This document shows positions 46,847-56,041 of a DNA stretch of 64,000 bases, piece by piece. Where the stretch lies: positions 7,130,001 through 7,194,000 of the forward strand of contig NZ_CP107880.1 of NCBI RefSeq assembly GCF_036013745.1, read 5' to 3'. The notes beneath the pieces are model-generated. The model was given only the letters and a program-made list of their open reading frames with translations, was not told the origin of the DNA and did no database searches. A program made the position numbers and the translations under genes. The number at the start of each line of letters is the position of its first letter. Position 1 is the first letter of the stretch. Source of the stretch: Streptomyces sp. NBC_00483 (GTDB lineage Bacteria; Actinomycetota; Actinomycetes; Streptomycetales; Streptomycetaceae).

Positions 46847-48939
46847 AGATCTCCTTCCTCATCAACAACATCTACGGCATCGGCGGCACCAACCGCACGG
46901 TCATCAACCTCGCGGAGGCGCTGGCCGTCCACCACGACGTGGAGATCGTCTCGGTGTTCCGGCGTACGACCGCGACCAAGTTCGAGATCTCCCCGCGGAT
47001 CACCGTTCGCGCCCTCGTCGACCTGCGCCCCGGATCCGCCGACCACACCGCGGCCGGAGGCGACGAGCCCAGCGAAGTGGTGCCGCGTCAGGAGGAGTTC
47101 TACGCGCAGTACAGCAGGTTCACCGACGCCCGCATCATCCGGGATCTGGAACGCACCGACGCCGACGTGGTCGTCGGCACCCGGCCCAGCCTCAATCTGT
47201 TCGTCGCCGGGTACACCCGCGACGGTGCGCTGCGCATCGCCCAGGAGCACATGACACACCTGGGCATCCCCGCCGCGGTGCGAGCCGAGATGGCCCGGGT
47301 CTACCCACGGCTCGACGCCATCACCACGGTCACCGAGGCCGACGCCCGCTCGTTCATGGAGAACACGCCGATCCCCGGCATCTCCGTCGTCGGCATCCCC
47401 AACAGCGTGCCCGAGCCGTCCGTACCGCCGTCCGACTGCACGCACAAGGTCGTGGTCAGCGCCGGACGCATGCACCACATCAAGCGGTACGACCTGCTGA
47501 TCCGGGCCTTCGGGGAACTCGCCGACGAGTTCCCCGACTGGCAACTGCGCATATACGGCGACGGCGGCGAGGCCGGCAAGCTCCGCGAGCTCGTCTCTGA
47601 ACTGGGCCTGGCCGGACGGGCGTTGCTGATGGGCGGCTTCTCACCGATCGAGTCGGAGTGGGCCAAGGGGTCCATCGCGGCTGTCACCTCCAGCGCGGAG
47701 TCCTTCGGTATGACGCTGGTCGAGGCCATGCGCTGCGGACTGCCCGTGGTGTCCACCGACTGTCCCGTCGGCCCGCGCGAGATCCTCCACCCGGGCGAGG
47801 ACGGCTTTCTCGTGCCCAATGGGCAGGTCGATGGCATCGTCTGGGGGCTTCGACGACTCATGGCCGATGAACCGCTGCGCCGTGCCATGGGGGCCGCCGC
47901 CCTGCGCAACGGAGCCGATTACGACCCGTCCGCCGTGGCGGCCCGCTACGTCGCGCTGTTCGAGGAGGCCGCCCGCAAGCGAGCCGCCGCCCAGCGGGGC
48001 TACCGGTCCCCGGGGTCGGCCCGTCGCGCCGGCGGCGGCGTTCTCACCGTGCCCCCGGTGACGCTGGGCGCGGCCACCGTGGACGTCACCACCGATGACA
48101 CGGGCTGGCTGCGCTTTTCGGCCGACGGTCCCGGGGAGGGCCGCCGCCGCTGGCAGTTCACGCTGCGCCACAAGCCGTCGGACGGTGAGCGCCGCCCCGA
48201 TCTCCCGTTGCGCACCTCGCGCAAGGATCTGGACAACGGTGCGACCCGATATTCCGCCGCGCTCACGCCGTCCGCCTTCGACGCCCTCGGCGACGGGCGC
48301 TGGCAGGTGACCATGAGCGCTCCCAACGTCGCCCCCGTGCACATGAAGGCAGGAGTCCGGGACACCCGTGCCCTGATCGGTGCGCGCGCCCGTGTGATCG
48401 ACCGCCCGCCCACAGGACCGATCGCCTGGAACCTCCCGTACGCCCAGCCGAACGGTCGGCTCATGCTGCGGACCGTGCTGCGTGAGGAGCACGTCGAGTG
48501 CACCGAAGTCGATGTCGACGCCGACACGATCTCCCTGCGCGGTGTGCTGTGCGGCGGCCTCCGGATGGAGCCCGGTGCCCAGTTCGTCGTCAGCCGCCGA
48601 GGCCGACATGCGCGCAATGTTGCCGTACAGGTAGGGATCCTGGGCCGGCAGTCGTTCCGGGCCGAGGTACCACTGCGCCATGTCGTCGACCTTCGCCTGG
48701 AGCGGTGGGAGGACTGGGACTGGTGGCTGCAGCCCGACCCGTACGACCGGCGCAAGGTGCGCGTCTGCCATCTGCTGGAGGACTTCCACGACGTGAAGAG
48801 CGCCTACGTATACCCGTCGGTCCCGCTCGCGGGGGAGGAGGCCTCGGAGTTCGCCGTGGTCCACCCGGCGCGCCCGGTGTGGGTGCGTCCGTACTGCTCG
48901 GCATCCGGGGCCATGGCCATGAACGTGGTGGACCGATGA
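46843..48939 (+). CDS. GT4 glycosyltransferase with uncharacterised C-terminal half
   Basis: 698 residues. The first about 390 are a GT4 (GT-B) transferase: KISFLINNIYGIGGTNRTVIN, SAGRMHHIKRYDLLIRAF, and the donor-site EX7E motif in ESFGMTLVEAMRCGLPVV. Residues about 400-698 form a beta-rich region with no family I recognise (WRQFTLR-like, SLRGVLCGG and RVCHLLEDFHDVKSAYVYP stretches). Ordinary GT4 enzymes end before it. The extra part may bind acceptor polymer, similar to the extra domains on teichoic acid synthases; that is a guess. Translationally coupled on both sides. Confidence 0.88.
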   Translation: MKISFLINNIYGIGGTNRTVINLAEALAVHHDVEIVSVFRRTTATKFEISPRITVRALVDLRPGSADHTAAGGDEPSEVVPRQEEFYAQYSRFTDARIIRDLERTDADVVVGTRPSLNLFVAGYTRDGALRIAQEHMTHLGIPAAVRAEMARVYPRLDAITTVTEADARSFMENTPIPGISVVGIPNSVPEPSVPPSDCTHKVVVSAGRMHHIKRYDLLIRAFGELADEFPDWQLRIYGDGGEAGKLRELVSELGLAGRALLMGGFSPIESEWAKGSIAAVTSSAESFGMTLVEAMRCGLPVVSTDCPVGPREILHPGEDGFLVPNGQVDGIVWGLRRLMADEPLRRAMGAAALRNGADYDPSAVAARYVALFEEAARKRAAAQRGYRSPGSARRAGGGVLTVPPVTLGAATVDVTTDDTGWLRFSADGPGEGRRRWQFTLRHKPSDGERRPDLPLRTSRKDLDNGATRYSAALTPSAFDALGDGRWQVTMSAPNVAPVHMKAGVRDTRALIGARARVIDRPPTGPIAWNLPYAQPNGRLMLRTVLREEHVECTEVDVDADTISLRGVLCGGLRMEPGAQFVVSRRGRHARNVAVQVGILGRQSFRAEVPLRHVVDLRLERWEDWDWWLQPDPYDRRKVRVCHLLEDFHDVKSAYVYPSVPLAGEEASEFAVVHPARPVWVRPYCSASGAMAMNVVDR

Positions 48940-50915
48940 CCGTCCCGGAGACCTCGCCGACCCGTTCCGTCCTGCACATCGTCGCCCACCAGGACGACGA
49001 CCTGTACTTCATGAACCCCGACCTGGTGCGCTCCCTGCAGGACGGCGACGACGTCACGACGGTGATCGTCACCGCGGGAGAGGGTGACGGCATCAACGTC
49101 GACACCGGCGAACCGCAACGCAAGGCCGTGGCACCCGACTTCGCCCGCTACAGCACCGAACGCGGGTGCGGCCTGCGCTCGGCGTACGCCCGGATGGCGA
49201 CGGGTGACCGCGACCGTCCGTGGCACCGCGAGGCGGTGGAGATCGTCCCCGGATTCGCCGTGGAGCGGTTCGTCCTCGTCGGCCACCCCTCCGTGTGCCT
49301 GTACTTCTTCCAGCTGCACATGGGCGCACCCACGGAGCGGGGCACCCGCACCAGGCTGCACGAGCTGTGGGAGGGCGCGCTGCGCACCCAGCGCACGCTG
49401 CCCGTGCACGGCGGGGTCGTGACCGAGGCCCAGCACATCACCCGGGACCAGGTGATCGGCGGGCTCGCGGCACTGCTCGACCGCATCCGGCCGACCACTG
49501 TCCGCACCATGGACCCCGACCCCGAACACGACGGTGGCCGAACGGAGTTCGTCTGCTCCGACCACATCGACCACACCACGACCACCCAGTTCGCCCTCGC
49601 GGCCCTCACTCGGCACCGCGAGGCGGGGCACACCACCGTCGTCGAGCACTATCGCGGCTACGCCAACCGTTTCTGGGGCTACAACCTCGACTCGGACGCG
49701 GTGACGGAGAAGGCCGAGTACCTGGCGACGTACAGCGGCCTCGACGCCCCCGACGACTGCCGGCACGGCACCTGTCACACCTGTGGCGACCGACAGCTGG
49801 GCCCGGACCCGTTCCGCAGCACACACATGATGAGCACCGCCCACCGGTACTCGCCGACCACCGGGTGGCTGCGCCTCGGCCCGGGCGGGCGGCTCAATGC
49901 CTTCGGAGTGCTGGGCGGTCGGCTTGCCTTCTGGACGGAGACCGGGCCGGCGAGCGGCGAGTGGAAGGGGCCGTTCGTGCTCGGTGAGGGCTGGGTGGCT
50001 CCCACCCTGGCCGTTGCCGGACTTCCCGGTGGGTCCGCGGAACTCGCGGCCCTGCGCCGCCAGCACGTCATCGGCAGCGGGGTCACCGTCGACGTCGTCC
50101 ACACCACCCAGGACCCGGACGGCAACGGATTCAGCGGCTGGCAGAGCCTGGAGAACCCCGACTGGGCGCACGGCGACGCGCACCGCCAGCGGGAGTTGGG
50201 AGTGCCGCACGCGGCGGTCGACGCGGCCGGCCGGCTGTACGTCTTCTGCCGCGACTTCGACCAGGGCATCAGCGTGCGCCGTCGGGACACGGACGGCACC
50301 TGGGCGCCGTGGGAGAGCATCGGCGGCAGTTTCGTCCAGGACGCGGGCACAGCCGTCACCACTGAGCGCGGCACCGTGGAGTTGTTCGTGCCGGGCAAGA
50401 CCTCGGTCTGGCGCTGGCACCAGACCGAACCGGGAGGCCCGTTCCTGCTGGACGACACCCTCAAGACGGGGCGGCCGGCGACCGGCGGGCTCTCCGCGGT
50501 CGATTCCGGCGGCGGTCGCACCTGCCTGTATTTCCGGGAGGCCGGGACCCAGCAGGTCATGGCCTACCGGCAGCATGCCGACGGTCGCTGGCCGGGCTCG
50601 GGGGCGGGGCTCGGCGGCCACGGTGGCACCGGCGCGGTGGCCGCGCTGTGGGCCCCCGAACGCGGGGCACGCGAGGCCTTCTTGGCGCATCGCGGCAGCC
50701 GGGGCCGAGTGGTCGTTTCGATGCCCGACCGCGACAAGGACGTCTCTGGTACGCACTGGCGCGAGTCGGGGGAGATGTTCACGAACGCCCCGTCGATGGC
50801 GTACGACGCGTCCGGGGCGCTGGCCGTAGCGGTCATCGGCCTGGACGGTCGACTACGAGTGCGGCGACAGCTGTCTCCCAAGGCAGGGAGCCCGTTGGGG
50901 CCGTGGAGCTCCTGA
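48936..50915 (+). CDS. PIG-L family deacetylase fused to a PLL-like beta-propeller
   Basis: 659 residues. Residues 11-290 are a PIG-L/LmbE zinc deacetylase: SVLHIVAHQDDD (Zn ligands His18, Asp21) and SDHIDHTTT (about 208-214), plus a cysteine cluster CRHGTCHTCGD. Residues about 305-650 repeat the propeller found in the genes at 38011 and 39192 (TGWLRLGPGGRLNAFG, AAVDAAGRLYVFCRDFDQG, GTWAPWESIGG, ERGTVELFVPG). The enzyme probably removes acetyl groups from amino sugars in the polymer made by this operon. ATG overlaps the GT4 stop. Last gene of the operon. Confidence 0.9.
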   Translation: MTVPETSPTRSVLHIVAHQDDDLYFMNPDLVRSLQDGDDVTTVIVTAGEGDGINVDTGEPQRKAVAPDFARYSTERGCGLRSAYARMATGDRDRPWHREAVEIVPGFAVERFVLVGHPSVCLYFFQLHMGAPTERGTRTRLHELWEGALRTQRTLPVHGGVVTEAQHITRDQVIGGLAALLDRIRPTTVRTMDPDPEHDGGRTEFVCSDHIDHTTTTQFALAALTRHREAGHTTVVEHYRGYANRFWGYNLDSDAVTEKAEYLATYSGLDAPDDCRHGTCHTCGDRQLGPDPFRSTHMMSTAHRYSPTTGWLRLGPGGRLNAFGVLGGRLAFWTETGPASGEWKGPFVLGEGWVAPTLAVAGLPGGSAELAALRRQHVIGSGVTVDVVHTTQDPDGNGFSGWQSLENPDWAHGDAHRQRELGVPHAAVDAAGRLYVFCRDFDQGISVRRRDTDGTWAPWESIGGSFVQDAGTAVTTERGTVELFVPGKTSVWRWHQTEPGGPFLLDDTLKTGRPATGGLSAVDSGGGRTCLYFREAGTQQVMAYRQHADGRWPGSGAGLGGHGGTGAVAALWAPERGAREAFLAHRGSRGRVVVSMPDRDKDVSGTHWRESGEMFTNAPSMAYDASGALAVAVIGLDGRLRVRRQLSPKAGSPLGPWSS

Positions 50916-50919
50916 CCGC

Positions 50920-50964
50920 ACTGTGACGGCTACCCACGAATATTTCGTGGGTAGCCGTCACAGT
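50920..50964. terminator. Bidirectional terminator between PIG-L and beta-oxidation genes
   Basis: Perfect 21-bp stem (50920-50940 with 50944-50964), loop TAT, with A/T-rich tip. It lies between convergent genes and probably ends both operons. Confidence 0.92.
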
Positions 50965-50982
50965 CACATCAGACGCACACCA

Positions 50983-53115
50983 CTACGCCGGAACCGAAGC
51001 CACCCCGGCCTCCAGGAACTTCTTCCCGATGACCCGCTCCGAGACGCCCGCCCGGTCCAGGTACGGAGTGATTCCGCCCAGGTGGAAGGGCCAGCCCGCA
51101 CCCGTGATCAGGCACAGGTCGATGTCCTGGGCCTCGGCCACGACGCCCTCGTCGAGCATCAGGCCGATCTCCTGGGCCACCGCGTCGAGGACGCGGTCGC
51201 GGACCTGCTCCTCCGTGAGGACCACGTCGCCCTGCTCGAGGAGCGCCGCGACCTCCGGGTCCAGCTCCGGCTTGCCGGAGTCGTAGACGTAGAAGCCGCG
51301 CTTGCCGGCCTTGACGACCGCCGCGAGGTTCGGGGAGACCGTGAAGCGCTCCGGGAAGGCGCGGTTGAGGGTCTCCGAGACGTGGAGACCGATCGCCGGG
51401 CCGACCAGCTCGAGCAGCACCAGCGGGGACATCGGGAGGCCGAGGGGCTCGACCGCCTTCTCCGCCACGGCCACCGGCGTGCCCTCGTCGATGACGTTCT
51501 GGATCTCGCCCATGAAGCGGGTCAGGATGCGGTTGACCACGAACGCCGGGGCGTCCTTGACCAGGACCGCGGTCTTCTTCAGCTTCTTGGCGACGCCGAA
51601 CGCCGTGGCCAGCGCCGCGTCGTCCGTCTGCTCGCCGCGGACGATCTCCAGGAGCGGGAGGATCGCGACCGGGTTGAAGAAGTGGAAGCCGACCACGCGC
51701 TCGGGGTGCTTGAGCTTCGAGGCCATCTCCGACACCGACAACGACGACGTGTTCGTCGCCAGGATCGCGTGTGCGGGGGCCACGGCCTCCACCTCCGCGA
51801 ACACCTGCTGCTTGACGCCGATCTCCTCGAAGACCGCCTCGATGATGAAGTCGGCGTCCGAGAAGCCCTCCGCCTTGTCCAGGACACCGGAGACCAGGCC
51901 CTTGAGGCGGTTCGCCTTGTCCTGGTTGATGCGGCCCTTGCCGAGCAGCTTGTCGATCTCGGCGTGGACGTAGCCCACACCCTTGTCGACGCGCGCCTGG
52001 TCGATGTCCGTGAGGACGACCGGGACCTCGAGGCGGCGCAGGAAGAGCAGCGCCAGCTGCGAGGCCATCAGGCCCGCGCCGACCACGCCGACCTTCGACA
52101 CCGGGCGCGCCAGGTTCTTGTCCGGGGCGCCCGCCGGGCGCTTCGCGCGCTTCTGGACGAGGTTGAACGCGTAGATGCCCGCGCGCAGTTCGCCGCCCAT
52201 GATCAGGTCCGCGAGGGCCTGGTCCTCGGCGTCGAAGCCGGCCTGCAGGTCACCGGACTTGGCGTTCGCGATGATGTCCAGCGCGCGGTACGCCGCCGGG
52301 GCCGCGCCGTGCACCTTGCCGTCGGCGATGAACTTGCCGCGCGCCACGGCCTGGTCCCAGGCCTCGCCGCGGTCGACGTCCGGGCGCTCGACCTTGACGT
52401 TCCCCTTGAGGACGTCCGCGGTCCAGAGCAGGGACTGCTCCAGGAAGTCGGCGCCCTCGAACAGCGCGTCCGCGATGCCGAGTTCGTAGACCTGCTTGCC
52501 CTTGAGCTGCTTGTTCTGGTTGAGGCTGTTCTCGATGATCACCGAGACGGCCTTGTCCGCACCGATCAGGTTCGGGAGCAGCGCGCAGCCGCCCCAACCC
52601 GGGACCAGACCGAGGAAGACCTCGGGGAGCGAGAAGGCCGGGAGGGCCTTCGAGACGGTGCGGTAGCTGCAGTGCAGGCCGACCTCGACGCCGCCGCCCA
52701 TCGCCGCGCCGTTGTAGTACGCGAAGGTGGGGACCGCGAGGGCGGAGAGGCGCTTGAAGACCTCGTGGCCGCCCTTGCCGATGGCGAGCGCGTCGTCGTG
52801 CTTCTTCAGCAGCTCGACGCCCTTGAGGTCGGCGCCGACCGCGAAGATGAACGGCTTGCCGGTGACGCCGACGCCGACGATGTCGCCCTCGGCGGCCTCC
52901 TTCTCCACCTGGTCGATCGCCGTGTTCAGGTTGGCGAGCGAGGCCGGGCCGAAGGTGGTCGGCTTGGTGTGGTCCAGGCCGTTGTCCAGCGTGATGAGGG
53001 CGAACTTGCCCGCACCGTACGGGAGATCGAGGTGGCGTACGTGCGCGGACGTGACGACCTCGTCGGGGAAGAGGGCCGAGGCGCCCTTCAGGAGCTCAGC
53101 GGTGGTGGTGCTCAC
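50983..53115 (-). CDS. Fatty-acid oxidation multifunctional protein (enoyl-CoA hydratase/3-hydroxyacyl-CoA dehydrogenase)
   Basis: 710 residues, FadB-like. The crotonase part covers about 1-300, with the oxyanion-hole segments FAVGADLKG and NGAAMGGGVEVGLH and the glutamates in SLPEVFLGLVPGWGG. The NAD-binding dehydrogenase part begins at about 345 (VGVVGAGLMASQLALL), with the catalytic His in VVGFHFFNP. Together with the thiolase it completes the beta-oxidation spiral. GTG start overlaps the thiolase stop (GTGA). Gene order thiolase then FadB is usual in actinobacteria. Confidence 0.95.
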   Translation of the reverse strand: MSTTTAELLKGASALFPDEVVTSAHVRHLDLPYGAGKFALITLDNGLDHTKPTTFGPASLANLNTAIDQVEKEAAEGDIVGVGVTGKPFIFAVGADLKGVELLKKHDDALAIGKGGHEVFKRLSALAVPTFAYYNGAAMGGGVEVGLHCSYRTVSKALPAFSLPEVFLGLVPGWGGCALLPNLIGADKAVSVIIENSLNQNKQLKGKQVYELGIADALFEGADFLEQSLLWTADVLKGNVKVERPDVDRGEAWDQAVARGKFIADGKVHGAAPAAYRALDIIANAKSGDLQAGFDAEDQALADLIMGGELRAGIYAFNLVQKRAKRPAGAPDKNLARPVSKVGVVGAGLMASQLALLFLRRLEVPVVLTDIDQARVDKGVGYVHAEIDKLLGKGRINQDKANRLKGLVSGVLDKAEGFSDADFIIEAVFEEIGVKQQVFAEVEAVAPAHAILATNTSSLSVSEMASKLKHPERVVGFHFFNPVAILPLLEIVRGEQTDDAALATAFGVAKKLKKTAVLVKDAPAFVVNRILTRFMGEIQNVIDEGTPVAVAEKAVEPLGLPMSPLVLLELVGPAIGLHVSETLNRAFPERFTVSPNLAAVVKAGKRGFYVYDSGKPELDPEVAALLEQGDVVLTEEQVRDRVLDAVAQEIGLMLDEGVVAEAQDIDLCLITGAGWPFHLGGITPYLDRAGVSERVIGKKFLEAGVASVPA

Positions 53116-54338
53116 TTGTCGCCTCCGGCGTCCTTGTGGTGCGGGTTCTCCCAGATGACCGTGGCGCCCATGCCGAAGCCGACGCACATGGTCGTGAGGC
53201 CGTAGCGGACCTCCGGGTGCTCCTCGAACTGGCGGGCCAGCTGCGTCATCAGACGGACGCCGGAGGAGGCGAGCGGGTGGCCGTACGCGATGGCGCCGCC
53301 GTACTGGTTGACGCGCGCGTCGTCGTCGGCGATGCCGTAGTGGTCCAGGAAGGCCAGGACCTGGATGGCGAACGCCTCGTTGATCTCGAAGAGGTTGATG
53401 TCCTCGATCGACAGGCCGGCCTTCGCGAGGGCCTTTTCCGTCGCCGGGATCGGGCCGTAGCCCATGACCTCCGGCTCCACGCCCACGAAGGCGTAGGAGA
53501 CGAGGCGCATCTTCACCGGGAGGTTGTTCTCGCGGGCGAAGTCCTCGGAGGCGATGATCGAGGCCGTCGCGCCGTCGTTGAGACCGGCCGCGTTGCCGGC
53601 CGTGACGCGGCCGTGCGTGCGGAACGGGGTCTTGAGGCCCGCGAGGTTCTCGAGCGTCGTGCCCGGGCGCATCGGCTCGTCGGCCGTGACCAGGCCCCAG
53701 CCGGTCTCGCCGACCTCGGCGTTGGTGTTGCGGACGGAGATCGGGACGAGGTCCTGCTGGATCTTCCCGTCCGCGTACGCCTTCGCCGCCTTCTCCTGCG
53801 AGCGCACGGCGTACTCGTCGGCGCGCTGCTTGGTGATGTGCGGGTAGCGGTCGTGCAGGTTCTCCGCCGTCATACCCATGAAGAGGGCCGACTCGTCGAC
53901 CAGCTTCTCCGATACGAAGCGGGGGTTCGGGTCCACGCCCTCGCCCATGGGGTGGCGGCCCATGTGCTCGACACCACCCGCGATGACGGCGTCGTACGCG
54001 CCGAAGGCGATGGAGCCCGCGGTGGTGGTGACGGCCGTGAGCGCGCCGGCGCACATGCGGTCGATGGAGTAGCCGGGGACCGACTGCGGCAGGCCCGCGA
54101 GGATGCCCGCGGTGCGGCCGATGGTCAGGCCCTGGTCACCGATCTGCGTGGTCGCGGCGACGGCGACCTCGTCGATCTGCGCGGGGTCCAGGTTCGGGTT
54201 GCGGCGCAGCAGCTCCCGGATGGACTTGACGACCAGGTCGTCGGCGCGGGTCTCGTGGTAGATGCCCTTCGGGCCCGCCTTGCCGAACGGGGTGCGGACG
54301 CCGTCGACGAAGACGACGTCCCTGACGGTACGAGGCAC
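53112..54338 (-). CDS. Acetyl-CoA acyltransferase (thiolase, FadA-like)
   Basis: 408 residues. Active-site Cys96 in DRMCAGAL, the GGAIAYGHPLASSG His motif and the C-terminal second Cys in MCVGFGMGA are all present. The enzyme cleaves 3-ketoacyl-CoA to release acetyl-CoA. GTG at 54338, AGGAGGAG about 10 bases upstream. First gene of the pair; the enclosing open frame continues upstream but without a ribosome binding site and into low-complexity sequence. Confidence 0.95.
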   Translation of the reverse strand: MPRTVRDVVFVDGVRTPFGKAGPKGIYHETRADDLVVKSIRELLRRNPNLDPAQIDEVAVAATTQIGDQGLTIGRTAGILAGLPQSVPGYSIDRMCAGALTAVTTTAGSIAFGAYDAVIAGGVEHMGRHPMGEGVDPNPRFVSEKLVDESALFMGMTAENLHDRYPHITKQRADEYAVRSQEKAAKAYADGKIQQDLVPISVRNTNAEVGETGWGLVTADEPMRPGTTLENLAGLKTPFRTHGRVTAGNAAGLNDGATASIIASEDFARENNLPVKMRLVSYAFVGVEPEVMGYGPIPATEKALAKAGLSIEDINLFEINEAFAIQVLAFLDHYGIADDDARVNQYGGAIAYGHPLASSGVRLMTQLARQFEEHPEVRYGLTTMCVGFGMGATVIWENPHHKDAGGDK

Positions 54339-54504
54339 GATGGCTCTCCTCCTGGTGCGGGAATGCGCTGCCGCGCGGCGCGGGCGTCCGGTACGGACCC
54401 GTTTCCGGGTACGCGGACGGCGCGCTGCGAATACCGTCATGCTACTTGCGGGTAACCAAGTCTTGAAGCCCCCCGGGCCGGAGCGGCGAAGGTCACACCT
54501 CCTA

Positions 54505-54547
54505 AGCCCCTGCGGCGATTGAGCAGCGGGGTCCGGGGCAGAGCCCC
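54505..54547. repeat. 43-bp dispersed intergenic palindromic repeat, copy 2
   Basis: Inverted copy of 1784-1826 with 41 of 43 bases identical. Between genes, as is typical of such elements. Confidence 0.8.
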
Positions 54548-54591
54548 GGGGCGGAGGACGGAGGGGCCGCCACCCACGGGGCCCGTGAACG

Positions 54592-54626
54592 CCGTACGCC
54601 CCCGACCGGAAGTCGGGGGCGTACGG
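54592..54626 (-). terminator. Terminator of the RNase D gene
   Basis: Perfect 15-bp stem (54592-54606 with 54612-54626), loop of 5 bases, 15 bases beyond the RNase D stop. Confidence 0.88.
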
Positions 54627-54640
54627 AAGAGGGGATGGGA

Positions 54641-55942
54641 TCAGGCCGTCAGCGCCGGGAGCAGGACCGGGGTCACCTGCTCCACCTGCCAGCGCCGCGC
54701 CCCGTGCGAGGCCAGCGCCTCCGCCACGGATTCCGCGTCCACGACCGCCGGAGGCTCCCAGCACACCCGGCGCACCGTGTCCGGCGTGATCAGGTTCTCC
54801 TGGGGCATCGAGAGCGTCTCGGCGAGGGCAGAGACCGCCGCGCGCGCCGCCGAGAGGCGGGCCGCCGCGGCGGGGTCCTTGTCGGCCCAGGCGCGGGGCG
54901 GGGGCGGTCCCGTCGTGGGCTGGCTGGGCTGCGGCAGCTCGGAGTCCGGCAGGGCCCGCGCCCGGTCGACCGCCGCCTGCCACTGCTCCAGCTGGCGCCG
55001 GCCCATGCGGTGGCCGAAGCCGGGCAGCGCGGACAGTGCGTGCACATTGAGCGGCAGCGCGAGTGCGGCCTCGACGATCGCCGAGTCACCGAGCACCTTG
55101 CCCGGCGACACGTCCCGCCGCTGGGCGACCTGGTCGCGCGCCGTCCACAGCTCGCGGACGACCGCCATCTGACGCCGGCGCCGCACCTTGTGCATGCCGG
55201 ACGTGCGCCGCCAGGGGTCCTTGCGCGGCGGCGGGGGCGGGGCCGAGGCGATGGCGTCGAACTCCTCGTGGGCCCACTCCAGCTTGCCCTGCCGGTCGAG
55301 CTCCTTCTCCAGCGCGTCGCGCAGGTCGACGAGGAGTTCGACGTCGAGCGCGGCGTAGCGCAGCCAGGGCTCGGGCAGCGGGCGCGTCGACCAGTCGACG
55401 GCGGAGTGGCCCTTCTCCAGTACGTAGCCGAGCACGTTCTCGACCATCGCGCCGAGGCCCACCCGCGGGAAACCGGCGAGCCGTCCGGCCAGCTCGGTGT
55501 CGAAGAGGTGGGCGGGCCGCATGCCTATGTCGCGCAGGCACGGCAGGTCCTGGGTGGCGGCGTGCAGGTCCCATTCGGCGTCGCCGATGGCCTCGCCGAG
55601 GGAGGAGAGGTCGGGGCAGGCGACCGGGTCGATGAGCGCGGTGCCCGCGCCTTCGCGGCGCAGCTGCACCAGATAGGCGCGCTGCCCGTAGCGGTAGCCG
55701 GAGGCGCGCTCGGCGTCGACGGCGACAGGGCCGGTGCCGGCGGCGAAGGCCGCGACGACATCGGCGAGCGAGGCCTCGTCGGCGATCACCGGCGGGATGC
55801 CCTCGCGGGGTTCGAGGAGGGGGGTGGGCGCACCGTCGACTGAACCAACAGATCCTTCAGCAGAAGATCCGCCGTCGTCCAGAGGGGCGCCTCCGGTGGT
55901 GCGCAGTGAACTGTCTGCTGCGGTCTCTTGGGCGTCGGTCAC
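54641..55942 (-). CDS. rnd: Ribonuclease D (3'-5' exonuclease, HRDC)
   Basis: 433 residues. A disordered acidic N-terminus (about 50 residues) precedes the DEDD exonuclease: VAVDAERASGY (Exo I), LHAATQDL (Exo II) and YAALDVELLVDL (Exo III). HRDC-type helices follow at about 235-320, with a Pro-rich insert (PPPPPRKD) and a second helical module to the end. It trims structured RNA 3' ends such as tRNA precursors. GTG at 55942; upstream is TTGACAG without a clear ribosome binding site. It follows the response regulator gene but is separated by a strong palindrome. Confidence 0.93.
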   Translation of the reverse strand: MTDAQETAADSSLRTTGGAPLDDGGSSAEGSVGSVDGAPTPLLEPREGIPPVIADEASLADVVAAFAAGTGPVAVDAERASGYRYGQRAYLVQLRREGAGTALIDPVACPDLSSLGEAIGDAEWDLHAATQDLPCLRDIGMRPAHLFDTELAGRLAGFPRVGLGAMVENVLGYVLEKGHSAVDWSTRPLPEPWLRYAALDVELLVDLRDALEKELDRQGKLEWAHEEFDAIASAPPPPPRKDPWRRTSGMHKVRRRRQMAVVRELWTARDQVAQRRDVSPGKVLGDSAIVEAALALPLNVHALSALPGFGHRMGRRQLEQWQAAVDRARALPDSELPQPSQPTTGPPPPRAWADKDPAAAARLSAARAAVSALAETLSMPQENLITPDTVRRVCWEPPAVVDAESVAEALASHGARRWQVEQVTPVLLPALTA

Positions 55943-55963
55943 CTGTCAAGAGTATCTGTGAAC

Positions 55964-56007
55964 GCACGGCGCCCGTCGACGGAACGTTCCGTCGACGGGC
56001 GCCGTGC
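55964..56007 (-). terminator. 44-bp perfect palindrome, terminator of the response regulator gene
   Basis: Two 22-base arms meet without a spacer (55964-55985 with 55986-56007). It lies 35 bases after the stop of the leftward regulator gene and 22 bases upstream of RNase D. Confidence 0.85.
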
Positions 56008-56041
56008 CGAAGTAAACCGGACGAATCCGGCCACGGGTCGA

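Larger units (their letters stand above)
54339..54640. other. Intergenic region with dispersed repeat and terminator (no gene seen)
   Basis: 302 bases between two leftward genes. It holds the promoter of the thiolase operon, the second copy of the 43-bp repeat (54505-54547) and the terminator of the RNase D gene (54592-54626). Confidence 0.7.

Noticed and set aside
53116..54054. Frameshifted N-terminal extension of the FadB-like protein
   Set aside because: The frame continues upstream, but it is opposite-phase thiolase coding sequence; the GTG at 53115 overlaps the thiolase stop as expected for a coupled start.
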